Both the position numbers and the translations under genes were made by a program. The notes beneath the pieces are model-generated. The model worked only from the letters and a program-made list of their open reading frames with translations, was not told where the DNA came from and made no database searches. Below, one piece after another: positions 36,701 through 52,299 of a DNA stretch of 64,000 nt. Numbering within the stretch: position 1 is the first letter of the stretch; each line of letters opens with the position of its first letter. Origin of the DNA: Daucus carota subsp. sativus (taxonomy: Eukaryota > Streptophyta > Magnoliopsida > Apiales > Apiaceae); contig NC_030386.2 of the NCBI RefSeq assembly GCF_001625215.2, forward strand, positions 24,522,545 to 24,586,544, given 5' to 3'.

Positions 36701-39700
36701 AAAAAGGAAATACTATGTTAAAAGGAACTTGCAGAAGATCTTTCAACCAACAAAATCTCAAGAAATAAGTGAAGCACGATTATTAAGTAATTGCTTGATA
36801 TATAAAAAGCATATAAACGAGTAATAGACAGTGGCTCAGAAGTCATGAATAGTAGAAAGCTACATACACTAAGGGCATTCCTATAAAAATTATATTTAAG
36901 TGGCTGTGTACATGCAGGTATGCCATGCGAATGTATCGTCTAGGATGATTGGAAGCAACTGCGAAAAAGACATGTTAAGCATAGCCACCCAGTGCCCCCA
37001 TCCCCCCCAACCCCTGAAAAAATAAAATAAAAGAACTATTACTATATCAAAATTATGGAAAATGGATAGGCTGGTAAAAGACATGTTTTCATAGTACGGA
37101 GTAAAAAGAACAGGAAAGATGAGCCTGACTGACATGTTGTACAAGGAACCCAAGGGCCTAAATAATCATTTTGGACAGATGAATGGAGTTGTGATGTGAT
37201 CATCAACAAATCTGGATTCTATTTAATATATCATGAAAAAGAAATCTTCAATAATAATGTCGCAGTTCAGAAAAAACTAGTTCTCTAAACTTGTATAAAT
37301 CGATGGCTTATTAGATATCCCAGTACTATTCAAAGCTTAAAACAAGTGCATATGAAGATGATAGCAATTACTACAAGAATAAATATAATTATGGCTTATA
37401 TTTGTCTTGGAAACATGCAGTTTCACATAGCATATAGTACTAGTTAATATTTTTTATCTTTACTCATTTAGAAACGACATAAAAACAATGAAACTTGTCG
37501 TTTCTCTGTTAATTTAATGACCGGCTCTTGTTTACTCACACTTAACCATCTAATGCAACTATAAATTTGACTCTCCCATTGCGAATTCCATTTATAGTCG
37601 AAGACAAGTATACCAGCAGAAAAAACGAGTCCTAGTCATGAATTTGTTCACAGTTCACACCAAGGAATTGTATATAAAACAAACATTGAGAAAAATATGA
37701 AATATGAACCCATGAATATCCGTTTATGACATATAGGGTACAAGGCATCTTGTTGCGGATAGTACAGTATGATAATCCAAAACAATAGTTAAGAAATCAA
37801 ATTGAAAGATGGCGGTGGGCGGAGGTTATGATATTTGTCACCAGGTAACATTACATAGTACAAACAGAACCAAATATGAGTAAAGAAACGGACAAGATAT
37901 AAGGAGCCATGAAAACTTACGAAATTAAAATCATAATCTTTGATGGTAAGGAATGGGAAAATTACGCACCAATAAAGACAGTCTGTAAGTACTACCGCAC
38001 CAGCAGTCATCTGCTTAGAAATAGATAACACAAGGGAAATAACTGAGTAACATGCAAGATTCAATGGAACCAGGTGGGAAGCATTAAAAAATCTCGACAT
38101 TATTATATATCCAGTGACTCGTATTTCCATTGCCAATGTTGGGCTGTTTGTTTTTCCAACACCAAATTTTACGCATCATTATAGATCAGTATCTTTCAAA
38201 GGATCACAATCTCAATATTCATATAATTATCCTTATTCAGTAGATAAAATGTTAATTTAACAAGTGTGGATGAAATAATATATGTCCAACATGAAGCAAA
38301 ATGTTTTACATTGTCTTGTGTGTCAGTGAGAAAATTTATTGCAAAGAACATCAGGATGAGAAGTTCCCACACAATATAAATTGACTCAGGATGGAGAAAA
38401 GAATAGAACACACATACATATAATTTGTGTTGACAGGAACTGTATAATACATATAGGCTGTGTTCACTTGGATGGAATGGAATGAGGGGAGAATGGAATG
38501 AAAAATTATATATAAGTTTTACGAAGAAAGAATAAAGTGTGAGATAATCACTAAATATGAATGAGTTTAAATTTCTTGTGATAAAGATTGTAAGGAAACA
38601 TGATGTAGAAATGGAATGAGCATTCCTTTCAAAACATGTGGGTTACAATTCTAGTTAAAATAGTAGCAATGGAATGATTGAAGGAATGAAAATTATAGAC
38701 ATATTTTCTAACCAACACCATGTTAGAGTACACAAATAATTTTATTCTCCCTCCATTCCATTCCATCCAAGTGAACACAACCATAGTTCTGGATTATGAT
38801 AGTCCCTCGTAATTGTCCTTGGCATCTTAAGAAAATTCCTCAGGGCTTGTTTGACGGTTCTTTCCTTTGTCATTTACACTCCTGGGAAAAACTCAACCTT
38901 CTCTCTTTGAAATGGCCCCTGGATTTATCATCCCCCCCCTCATGCATTCTCTGGATTCTCAGGTGATTTCAGCTTGTAACTCGACTCAAAGTGCTCCTTC
39001 ATCGAGTTATAACTGGAAATCAATGGTATTTACCTCCTTCCAGTCATGCTGCCATGACTGAGCTGAGACACCTGCTCTCATCAATCAATATTGCTGTCTA
39101 GGATAGTGTGTCGTGGAACAGGGAAATTTTAGACGTGTGTCAATCTATCAGATTTTCGGCTCCAATTCAGGGGTTGTTTAAATTGGTCTGGCACTCCCTG
39201 CAAAAGTCAAAATTCAGCATCTTCTTGTGGTTGGTTTTTTGAAAAGGGATGTTGACAAATGAGAGATTGATTTGTTTTATATTGAATGTTGATCCTTGAT
39301 GCTTTCATGTCACTCTTCAGTTGAATCTGTTGACCATCTATTCTTTTCATGTCCCTTTTCTCAAACTGTTATCTCCGGATGCGGACTCAACATCCCACTG
39401 GACTGGAGAACAAATCACCTATTCTGGGTTTGTTTCTCACCAAATAGTGCTCTCAAGGTCTTCTTCAAAAGCTTCTGCTGTCAACCAGAGTTTATTATAT
39501 TTGGCTGGACCGTCATAATCGATTGCATGCTACACCAACCTCTAAATTACTCACTACTTCTGAGATTGTGCAGAGAATTAAAGTGCATGCTCGTGACAAG
39601 GTGTTCACTCACAAAAGGATTAAATTGTTACCTAAATTTAATTTTGACTCTTTATTGAATTTCTAGTGTTCAGTGGGTTAATGTTTCTGTTGTTGCTTAG

Positions 39701-40937
39701 AATTGTTGTAGTTGGCTATTTTTAGCAAGTTGTTTTTCTTCAGTAACTTAAAGTCTGTTCTGGGTTGCCTGTTGAATCATGGTTATACCCAGACTTTGCG
39801 CTTTTCTTCGTTTGGGTAATACAACTATTTCTCATGAAAAAGACATTTACTTGCAGACATATATTGAGAAATATAGGGCAATAAGCTGGTATATACTCAA
39901 TAACACAATAGCAGGAAGATGCTGACTTCATAAACAAAGCAGGGAAGCCTCATTATCTAATTAAAATCATATCAGTTTTTTAAGAGGGGGCTTACTTGGA
40001 ACATGATTTGTAATACTTGGCCACACTTCGAAGCTGTTCGAGAAAGAGGATATTTATCTTGATAACAAGAATACTTTCCGATATTTACTCCAGATGCAGC
40101 TTCGTGTTGTATAAGTGAGACATAAGATCCTCTTTCTGCATCTACCACATCATTAGAAGCATCATTTCCGCTAAATATTTTCCGATGCTGTAAACATCCA
40201 TAGACAGAGAGCACCGATCCAAACTGCATTATTTGAAATTATCTGAAATTCCAGTGATTTGCATGTTTTTTCCATAAATACAGATACCATGTCAAGGTAA
40301 ACAAACATAAGTACAAAATTTTATAAATTCGATATTATCATAGGACAAATATATCCACATTCTAAAGCATATACTCTTGAAGAAGATGACAGGCATACCC
40401 CAAAATAGATGGTAACCAGAGCTAAAGTCCACCTACTCAAAGAGTCAAAAACATCAAAATCTGCAGTTAGAAATGGATAATAACCCATAACATATAGATG
40501 AGAAGATATTCGGTCAAAAATTTCCTGGACATATACTATTAACTATATATATATATATGCTAGCTGCAAAAAATACCAAAAGCAAATACAAGGATGACTT
40601 ACTGGGTATAGTAGTGGAACAAGCTTCCTCCTCGAACAACAACATCCACAACGAGTGCCGTCAAGATCAAGCAAAATGAGAAAATCCGGAATGTCATTAA
40701 ACAGATGGGGTGTATTTCTTCCACACATGGCATCCAAGAATCATTGGCATAGCGAAACCATAAATTATCTTCCTCAGCTTCTTCCCTATCTGGTTTTGGT
40801 GGGTATAAACATTCATATTTCCAAATTATGTAGGTTGCCCCTAACATTGGAATAAAGACACATATCGTACAAAGAAAGAATCTCCAGTTCAACCAGTAAC
40901 TCAGGGAGGTAGTATCACTAGTATCCAGTAGATCCAT
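33760..40937 (-). CDS. Multi-pass transmembrane protein of unknown function (336 aa; At1g10660/At5g62960-like)
   Basis: Eight exons: 40603-40937, 40399-40432, 39996-40223, 37921-38010, 36627-36692, 36432-36523, 36269-36316, 33760-33877 (1011 nt, all phases consistent). The protein has about seven hydrophobic segments: YWLNWRFFLCTICVFIPM and the following TM1 (residues ~15-40), TM2 within the segment ending LTALVVDVVV, one after exon 1 (LALVTIYFGSVLSVYG), a soluble polar loop of about 60 residues coded by exon 3, then segments around CLYWCVIFPFL, MEHSLNAILLF, ISYFILLTGVYVIF and VALMHLPCYALVALII. A conserved WWPYPFLDL precedes the last one. I recall plant families with LNWRF near the start and WWPYPFLDL near the end; no reaction is known to me. 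Introns 3 and 7 carry transposons. A 5'-UTR exon probably lies at about 41582-41790. Confidence 0.85.
34080..34260. mobile_element. Short MITE in intron 7 of the membrane protein gene
   Basis: Ends TAAGAGCATCTTCAACGC and, inverted, TAAGAACATCTCCAATGG. This GAGCATCTCCA-type end is common to plant MITEs. About 181 bp. Confidence 0.65.
34868..35325. mobile_element. hAT-type MITE, 458 bp, 8-bp target-site duplication
   Basis: Ends CAGGGGCGGA and TCCGCCACTG. AGTGTAGG stands on both sides (34860-34867 and 35326-35333). An 8-bp duplication with CAGNGGCGGA ends indicates a hAT-derived element. In intron 7 of the membrane protein gene. Confidence 0.88.
35411..35802. mobile_element. MITE with GAGCATCTCCAGCAG ends, ~392 bp
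   Basis: Left end TAAGAGCATCTCCAGCAGA, right end inverted TGAGAGCATCTCCAGCAGT. Same intron as the two MITEs before it; AT-rich core without coding. Confidence 0.75.
35860..35873 (-). other. tRNA-Met primer-binding-site-like sequence (degenerate)
   Basis: Minus strand reads TGGTACCAGAGTTC, near the PBS consensus TGGTATCAGAGC of plant LTR retroelements. A similar leader (with CTAACACC) occurs near 41173. Probably a retroelement remnant; no LTR pair found. Confidence 0.3.
38456..38782. mobile_element. Harbinger-like MITE, 327 bp, in intron 3 of the membrane protein gene
   Basis: Ends GGCTGTGTTCACTTGGATGG and, inverted, GGTTGTGTTCACTTGGATGG; ATA flanks both sides (38453-38455, 38783-38785). A 3-bp duplication with GGNNNTGTTC ends fits PIF/Harbinger; the assignment is moderate. 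Confidence 0.7.
38830..39840 (+). mobile_element. LINE (L1-type) 3' remnant, antisense to the host gene
   Basis: The plus strand carries, across broken frames, the C-terminal zinc-binding region typical of plant LINE reverse transcriptase polyproteins: WNREILDVC, FKLVWHSLQKSKFSIFLWL, LTNERLICF and VESVDHLFFSCPFSQ. Stops and frameshifts interrupt it. The 3' part ends in a TTTGGGTAATACAA-type tail. Limits are approximate. It is inside intron 3. Confidence 0.72.
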
Positions 40938-41172
40938 CCTATCAAAAGATTAAACATGATAATCACTTTTGCTGCAAAAATATAATGATGGTAAACTAAT
41001 GAAATACAAGTAACTAGCCAAGTAACTAGCACTCAAACAGTATCGTTCACCAGGTTTTCTAAAAAGGTCCTGGTACTATTAAACCAAAAACTTCTTGTTA
41101 AAAATATAGCATAAAATCCGTTTGGAGCCCACCTCTAACACCTTAAGATTTTAGATGGACCGGTTTTCAACA

Positions 41173-41186
41173 TGATATCAGAGCTC
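41173..41186 (+). other. tRNA-Met primer-binding-site-like sequence
   Basis: TGATATCAGAGCTC directly after TTTTCAACA, the usual setting of a retroelement PBS after an LTR end (CA). Lies in the 5'-UTR intron of the membrane protein gene; internal domain not found, so a TRIM-like or solo remnant is most likely. Confidence 0.4.
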
Positions 41187-41581
41187 AGGTTTGGCGGAAT
41201 ATTCAAATTCGACTCTCCGTCACCTCTAATATTCTCACAAAATAATACAGACAAGAAGTTCGACTCTCTTACACCCCCAATATTCTCACGTGAAAGATCA
41301 TATTGACCTAATAACATAAATCCTCATGTGTAATGTGTTGGTGGAATATTTCTTCTGATTCTATTAATGTTTGGATTTGCTTTTCACCATTTAATGAGAA
41401 CATATTCAACTATTCATAATAATCAGTCTTTAATTCTAGCCTTACAATAGAGTAAATGTTAGCACATATCTTCACAACATAATATAAATGATCACCGCAT
41501 ATTTGCATAACTAAAACTCGAACTTAACAAAAGAGCATAAAACAAACAGCTGAGCAAGTAGAGTGTGAAAAAGGACTTACA

Positions 41582-41790
41582 GAAGTTACAAAGGACTTGT
41601 GTCTGTCGATGAAGAAGAAATTGCACAAGAAGAATTCAACACAGAGAGATAAGAGCTTAGAGTCATCATTAAGTAAGCTCACCCGCAGCATTCAATATGT
41701 TTTTCAGCGTAGATTATCAGCCATACAATATATACGTATTGTACGTATGCGATACAGAGGGGGCAGAGAGAAAGAGCTAAGCTAGCTGTC
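41582..41790 (-). other. Probable 5'-UTR exon of the membrane protein gene
   Basis: Minus strand ...TAACTTCT|GTAAGTCC at 41582/41581 is a strong splice donor, and the next coding exon starts with its ATG at 40937. This fits a non-coding first exon and a leader intron of about 640 bp. Upstream limit not defined. Confidence 0.45.
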
Positions 41791-42363
41791 TAGAATAGAT
41801 GGAGAGTCTTCGAGTCGAGAATCTCGAGACTCGTAGAATTTTGGGCCATTTGCATCTCTTTTCGCGTAATTAAATGCGCATATAAAATATATTTTGTAGT
41901 ATTATTTTTAGAATTTTATTTTTCTGAATAAAAATGTAAATTTTAAATTTTTATTTACTTAAAAGAAGATTTAGAAAATTATAAATGCACCGTTCATCTA
42001 TATAATCCATGTTCATAATATTTTACTTTTCAAGTTATATCATAATCACATATTATATTTTAACATATCGTCTATATCATTAATTATACAAGAACAATAT
42101 ATTAGAGCTACACTTATGTAGTTTATTATCATTTCATCTTCTTATTGAATCTTGATCATACCTTGTTTTTTTCTATTTTCTACATTTTATAATATCAGAT
42201 TTTATCTTTTTCATCACTCAATTAATCAAATCCATGACTTCGCTTTTGTGATGTAACACTACTGATATTGTCATTTGTTTTATGGGACATGTTTTTAGTG
42301 ATGGTTAGAATCTCATCAATTTCTAGAACCAATTTTACATTTTTAATTTATGCATTGGTGTGC

Positions 42364-43520
42364 TAAGAGCATCTTAAATTAAAATTTGAGTTGGGAGAAA
42401 GAAATTTTTACTCCAAGAGACTCTTACTAGCTTTTCATATCACTTCTTCTCTCTCCTCAAAGTTAGAAGCCATTACAAAGCTCTTAACTTAGTTTTTACA
42501 ATAAAATATCTATTTTCTCTAATTAAATTTGAGTTTGTGTCATATACAAGTCCAAACAAAAATATAATATTAACTTAAAAGCAAATATAAAGAATATTAT
42601 TGGAGTTGAGACTCTTAAATTTGTATTAACTTACTAAGAGTCTAATATTTTATATTACTAGCCTTTAACCCGTGCAAAGCACGGGCGGATATATAGTTCG
42701 TAATTTATTATTTATAATTTAAATTTTAACATCATTTTATTAGTATTTTAGTATTAGTGGATTGAATTTTAATTAAATTATATTATTCAGCTGACTATAT
42801 TTTCTCCCGACTACTTGAAAATGGACAAACCCTAATAAATATATATATGTCAGGATTTTAGTACATTTAATCCGAATTTAGTACACGTAGATTTAAAAAT
42901 AAAAAAAAATCAGAAAATTCAAATCTTTTCCAAACATAGCCGATCGTGTAATACCTTTAAAAGATTTAGTAATCTATTCAATCGAATTTCAACGTAATTT
43001 TGTGATCTTAGTTTTTTTTTTGACAACAATAGCTTTTAAGATTAGAGTTATAAAGGGCTATGTAATAGTTCGTGTTTATATTTGAAATAGAACACATTAA
43101 AGTTAAAAAGAGTTATATGAAAGTTCTTGTTAAAAAAAGATATTCAAAATTGTATATTTATAATTTTATTTATAACATCATTATAATTTTTTTAATGAAA
43201 TATTATATGATAATGAATTGTTATAAGTGTTTTTAGTATTTGAAACTGTTTAACAATATAATACGAATAGACTTCACATTTGTAGACTTATAGCAATATA
43301 ATACTAATAGACTTCACATTTGTAGACTTATAGTACCAAAAAGAGACTATCAAACCAAAAAATAATAGACTCCACATTTGTAGACTTGTAGTACCAAAAG
43401 GAAAGTACCAAACCAAAAAATATAACTAAAACTTTGCACTACAAATTATACCCATGTTGGCTTATTATAGTATAGTATAGATATTTAAGAGTGGGTTAGG
43501 AGACCTCGGAGATGCTCTAA
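42364..43520. mobile_element. MITE with GAGCATCT ends, split by a Helitron
   Basis: Left end TAAGAGCATCTTAAATTAAA, right end inverted TTAGAGCATCTCCGAGGTC. The Helitron at 42658-43481 lies within it; without this insert the MITE is about 330 bp. Confidence 0.6.
42658..43481 (-). mobile_element. Helitron copy B, complete non-autonomous, 824 bp
   Basis: Minus strand: 5' A|TCTATACTATACTATAATAAG, 3' hairpin CCCGTGC-TTT-GCACGGG then TTAAAGGCTAG|T. All Helitron hallmarks are present: 5' TC, 3' CTAG, A/T insertion site. Three direct repeats with TAGACTTCACATTTGTAGACT or a close variant lie at 43258-43390. No genes inside. Same family as copy A (15643-16206). Confidence 0.92.
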
Positions 43521-44005
43521 TGTCTTCATATATATTTTAATCCTCTGATATTACTCAAATATTCTATCAAATCTTCAATTTTTGCTTCTTGCCTCATTTA
43601 GCATCTCATATCCAAATCACCACGTTTTTTAGATTATTCGACTCTGACAAACACTGCATCTTAGAACCATAATTTTACCTTACATTTCCTATTTTTGAAT
43701 TTAAGAACTTTACTCCCAATAATCTGAGCTCATAAACTCAGTGTAGGAGCTACTGGACTTGTCTTAACAATGTGTGGGTATCCGTTTTTCTAATAACAGA
43801 TTTGCTTTGATCAGTTTCTTTGAAATATTGAATCAGTTACAAGTATCCTTGCACACCAATATTTGTATAAAATGAGTACCAGAAGACAATATTCAAATTT
43901 AAAGTTTAACATATAATTCAGCTAATCCCCATCTGATGTAGCCACTAAGATGTGCAACTCAGAAGCACAAGGGTTCATTAGGTTCAGACATCACCCTCTA
44001 CTCCA

Positions 44006-48344
<4,339 letters not shown>

Positions 48345-48366
48345 ATCGAAGCTTCAATAGGTCCTA

Positions 48367-49070
48367 CACAAATATACAACTAAAATCACTTACTCAAAAT
48401 ATACAAGAACAAAGTCATTACATAGTCACAGCTGCCACATTAACATTCGCTATTAACTAGCTTGTAAAGCTGGTATACAGAACCGAACAAAACTTAAAAA
48501 AAGCATGCGGAAATGATTTAGTTCCATTTATAACAAAGTCAAGGTTCATCAATTTAGTTTTAAACTATCCCGCTAGAAGCCTCATAACAAAGTCAAAATT
48601 ATTTTCCGCGACTATTAACACCCAACTGCACAAGCGCTTATGTGCGCACAGTAATTTTAAAGGCATATAAGCTTGTAATATCATTAAACCAAACAAAAGT
48701 AAGCTTGCATCAGAAGCTCATGAATTCAAAAAACATGTAAATGGAACTCATTCCACGGTTCAATCCCCACAAAAGCACGTTCAATACATAATTCCAACAA
48801 TAAGCTCCAACTATCAGATTTAACTGCGGTCACAAATTTCAGTAATAAATTAAATCTCGCAACAATCGCATAAGCTCAAACATCGAGAAAAAACTAACAC
48901 CGAACCCTAAAAACCCCAAAAATGAAAATTAGGGTTTAAAGCAACAGCAACATGCTCACAAACAAAAACAGAATAATCAGTTCTCAACAAACAAAAACAT
49001 GATAATAACAAAATCGAACACAGACTATCAGAAAAATCCAGATCTGAAAGAGATGAAAAAGCAGACGTAC
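48367..49070 (-). promoter_or_regulatory. 5'-UTR intron of the DEAD-box helicase gene, with a telo-box
   Basis: Minus strand: donor CGTTTTG|GTACGTC at 49070, acceptor TTTGTGTAG|GACC at about 48367, roughly 20 bp before the ATG. A telo-box-type motif (AACCCTAAA on one strand) appears twice near 48900-48940. Confidence 0.6.
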
Positions 49071-49270
49071 CAAAACGACGTCGAATAGAGGGCGGATGGT
49101 GAGATGGATAGATACAAGCAGCGTGCCTTGATATAAAATATGTATAATTATATCTGATGGAGCGCCTTAATTAAAGGAAGGATGTGTAAATCTACGGCTT
49201 GCTTCTTTCTGATGGAGAAGAAAGAAGAAGCGTAGAACAAAGAGAGGCGGAATAAATGTGTGGAGATGCT

Positions 49271-49281
49271 GTTTATATAGC
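49271..49281 (-). promoter_or_regulatory. TATA box of the DEAD-box helicase gene
   Basis: Minus strand GCTATATAAAC. It predicts a transcript start near 49240-49250 and a leader exon ending at 49071. Confidence 0.65.
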
Positions 49282-49289
49282 CTCCACTG

Positions 49290-51090
49290 CTTGCTTCTAC
49301 ATAGGGCTTCCGGGCCGACACCAAAATATCTCACTTTCTATTTAGACCTGTGAAAAATATCAGGTATTGTTCATGTATTTTCAATCTCATTTTAAACTTT
49401 CATTCAGCATTTTAGTCTATTTCTTGAATTAATACCCTTCTATTTTGTCTTGTATTTTTTAACAGATACTTAAAAATATTATTTCTTTTAAATATATTTT
49501 GAATAAAAATATTTAATTAAATTTTTTATTTCACATAAAATTCAAATCAAAATAATAATTTTACGATCCGATCAACATGTGCTATCGAAAGACATGTGTC
49601 ACGAGTCAAAGTGTCGTTTTTTTTTAAAAAAAAGGGAGTACGTGTGTATAAATATAATATTGACAATATATCTTTAAATTGATAGCTTAAAAATAATTTT
49701 ATTATAGCATTCAATTTATAAGGAGCAAAACTAAATTGAAATCAGAATAATTAAATTGATTGTGTAAGTTTGATTCGGTTTTATATCTCTTTTGTGAGCT
49801 TCAGTCTGTTAGATTTTTTGATAGGGACATGAATAAATTTTTATTCAGTTCTGTTCTTAACGATCAAATTCAGTACAAGCCGGTGAATTAAATTATATGT
49901 ATCTTTTATTTGTACTGTATATGATATATATTTACTATTATGCATTTATATAATTTATGATAAATTTGCAATCATGTTTATGCCTGGACTTATTTATCAA
50001 TTAATTTGTAAATTATAATTGACTAAATCATGTATTTGATATATGATTATTCTTTTGCATATATTCATGAAATAGTATTGATCGGTGATATGGTTGATTT
50101 GCTAATGTGTTTATATATAGATTTTCTTGATCTTTTATATATTTATATCTATGTTTCTCCTGTAATTTATCTTATCAGATTTTTAAAAGAAAATCAATTT
50201 TTAAAAATCATATTCGATTCAATCAAGTCATTAACACATTTGATTTTAAAAAAGATTGGAAGTTCTTCTATTTAACATGGTTTAGTTTTGAATTGAATCG
50301 AACCAGTGACCAATTCTTCGTTAAAAAACGTTCAAATTTGCTATTATTCATTTTTTCAGTACATTTTTTTTTCTAACTTATTACTGTTACTTATGCAAGC
50401 AGTTAATCTAAAACATATTATCATGTCTTTTGATAATATGCAGATTTCCAACAAGTGAAGTTGTACTCTATTATTAATTTTAATGTATGAGATAATATTT
50501 TTTTTCAACAATACGTCGTTCATGTTTTAGTCTTGTCCATAAATGAGTAATGACTGTTACGTAACGATTACAAGATAGTTATATTATTATAAATACAGAG
50601 AATTAGCAAACATGTATTATTAAATTTAGATATTTCAACTCGGTTAAAAAAATTATATTGTTAAAAATTCTTAAAATTATAATGTCTTAGCCCCTCTTTT
50701 CTTATATGATGAACACAGTGATTGAATATATATTTTCACAAAGATATGATATTATATTAATAAATTTTATTAAAAGATATGCTGGTATTTTTTCCATAAC
50801 TAACTTATCATATTTGACATAGATCGACAATTTATTACTTATTTAATCACAAAGTCTTATTTAATAAAATTAAATATAATGGTAATATATCTAAAAAGCT
50901 AAATAAAAATTAAATGTTGAATTATCAATATAATATATTAACTGTAAATGAAATATACACATCGTATTATTTTCACATTATTATTTTTGAACAGAATAAT
51001 TTACAAATCACACGAAGGCATTTAGCACTACAAAAATCTTGCCTATTTCAAGTTATTTTCCTTTATTTTAAGAAGTTATTCTCCCTTTCA
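49290..51090. other. AT-rich intergenic region
   Basis: No gene or well-defined transposon recognised. Poly-T/A-rich with small direct repeats. Confidence 0.4.
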
Positions 51091-51098
51091 GGGAAAAA

Positions 51099-51902
51099 AT
51101 GAGGAAGGTCTCGAGAGCCGAGACTCACACAAAGCTCAACAAGTTGGAGTTGAGACTGGCTACATATGTTGAGGAGGGACCATTACCGAAGACTCTTTCT
51201 AACACAACACCCAGAAGACGACTCTTAAAAATACATGGCTTATGGGCCGCTTGTATTTTAGGGTTTTATGGGGCTCATTTTCGGAACTACGTTGGTTCAA
51301 CAATGTATCCCAGACAAGCCCAGTTCAAAAGTGAAGCCCAACAATACTTGCAGGTAATTAGTATTTTTTTAGCTTCTAGGTTCCTAAATTTTTTCTTGAC
51401 AGACAAAATTTGATGCATTAAAACTGGAACACTAAATTAGCACAATTCTCAGGATGTTTACCATCAACTTGAGCCTGACCAGATCAATGATCTGGAAACT
51501 CTATGGTTCACTAGCACCAGCAGCGACAAATCTACACACCTGTTTTGGGCTCACCAGTGCACCAAACACATAAATTATCATGTGGGCTTTCCCATACAAG
51601 ATTATTTCAAGACTATGTATGATCTTGCCATTCAATTTTTTGATGGGAAGGAGGGAGACATTAGGAGTATTCTCAAAGAAGCTGGTTTCAAGGTCGGGGA
51701 GTATCATAATACAAAGGACCTTCAAATGGTATTGAAGAAATCGCTTGGAGTTGACGTGAATTTGACCTTTAAGCTTTACAAAGGACATCCTATCTTAGAT
51801 GAAATTGGTATTCTGTTCAATGCCAGTGGAAAGCTAATCAATCACCCCTCGGCAGCAAAAGTTCCGGAAGGTAAGTTTCTTTTTCACACGACTCCTATGT
51901 AG
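51099..51902 (+). CDS. Divergent RNase T2-like protein (S-like RNase fold), gene model incomplete
   Basis: Two exons, 51099-51353 and 51453-51902 (splice CTTGCAG|GTAATT ... TTCTCAG|GATGTT, in frame). The first carries KIHGLW, the RNase T2 box I (catalytic His). The second carries LFWAHQCTKHINYHVGFPIQ and YF, the position of box II, whose usual form is H-E-W-x-K-H-G; here it is H-Q-C-T-K-H, so the catalytic Glu is Gln while both His are kept. The C-terminal part (LKEAGFKVGEYHNTKDLQMV, then ILDEIGILFNASGKLINHP) fits the end of the family. Only two cysteines are seen, fewer than secreted S-like RNases have. No signal peptide: an acceptor CCCTTTCAG ends at 51091, in phase with the ATG frame, so an upstream exon may be missing from this model. 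A strong donor GTAAGT at 51871 leaves the true 3' end open. Confidence 0.62.
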
Positions 51903-51929
51903 TGTGAAAAAGAAACGAAAGCGTCTTTC

Positions 51930-52290
51930 GTGTTTTGGTAGTATCAGAACTTTGTTTTCGGTTATTATGATGTTTCGAGATTTCTTTTGTGTTATGGAAC
52001 TAAAATGAAATTTGTTCTAATGTTTTATTAGAATGTGGTTTGGATGATTTGGATATTTAAGTTTATGTAAACTTTGGTGTTAATATTTCTTGTGGATGTC
52101 ATTTGGTAGTATGTTTTTATTAATTGTTCGGTTATTATGCTGTTTCTTGTTCTTTTTCTTGTTATAGACCTGAAGATGAAATTTGTCGTAATGTTTTATT
52201 TGAATGTGGTTTGGATGATTTGGATAATTAAGGTTAGGGAAGCTCTGGTTTTAATATTTGTTGCGGGTGTTTGCTAGTATGTTTTTGTTT
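51930..52290. repeat. Two imperfect tandem copies of a ~172-bp unit
   Basis: Both copies contain ATGAAATTTGT, AATGTTTTATT, GAATGTGGTTTGGATGATTT, TTAATATTT and AGTATGTTTTT. Lies just after the RNase T2-like gene. Confidence 0.75.
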
Positions 52291-52299
52291 TTTTATAAG

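Noticed and set aside
37789..38136. Minus-strand open frame of 115 codons with hydrophobic residues
   Set aside because: Only the part 37921-38010 is a spliced exon; the rest is intron of the membrane protein gene.
39296..39658. Plus-strand open frame of 120 codons as a host gene
   Set aside because: It has the zinc-binding pattern of a LINE polyprotein and is broken upstream.
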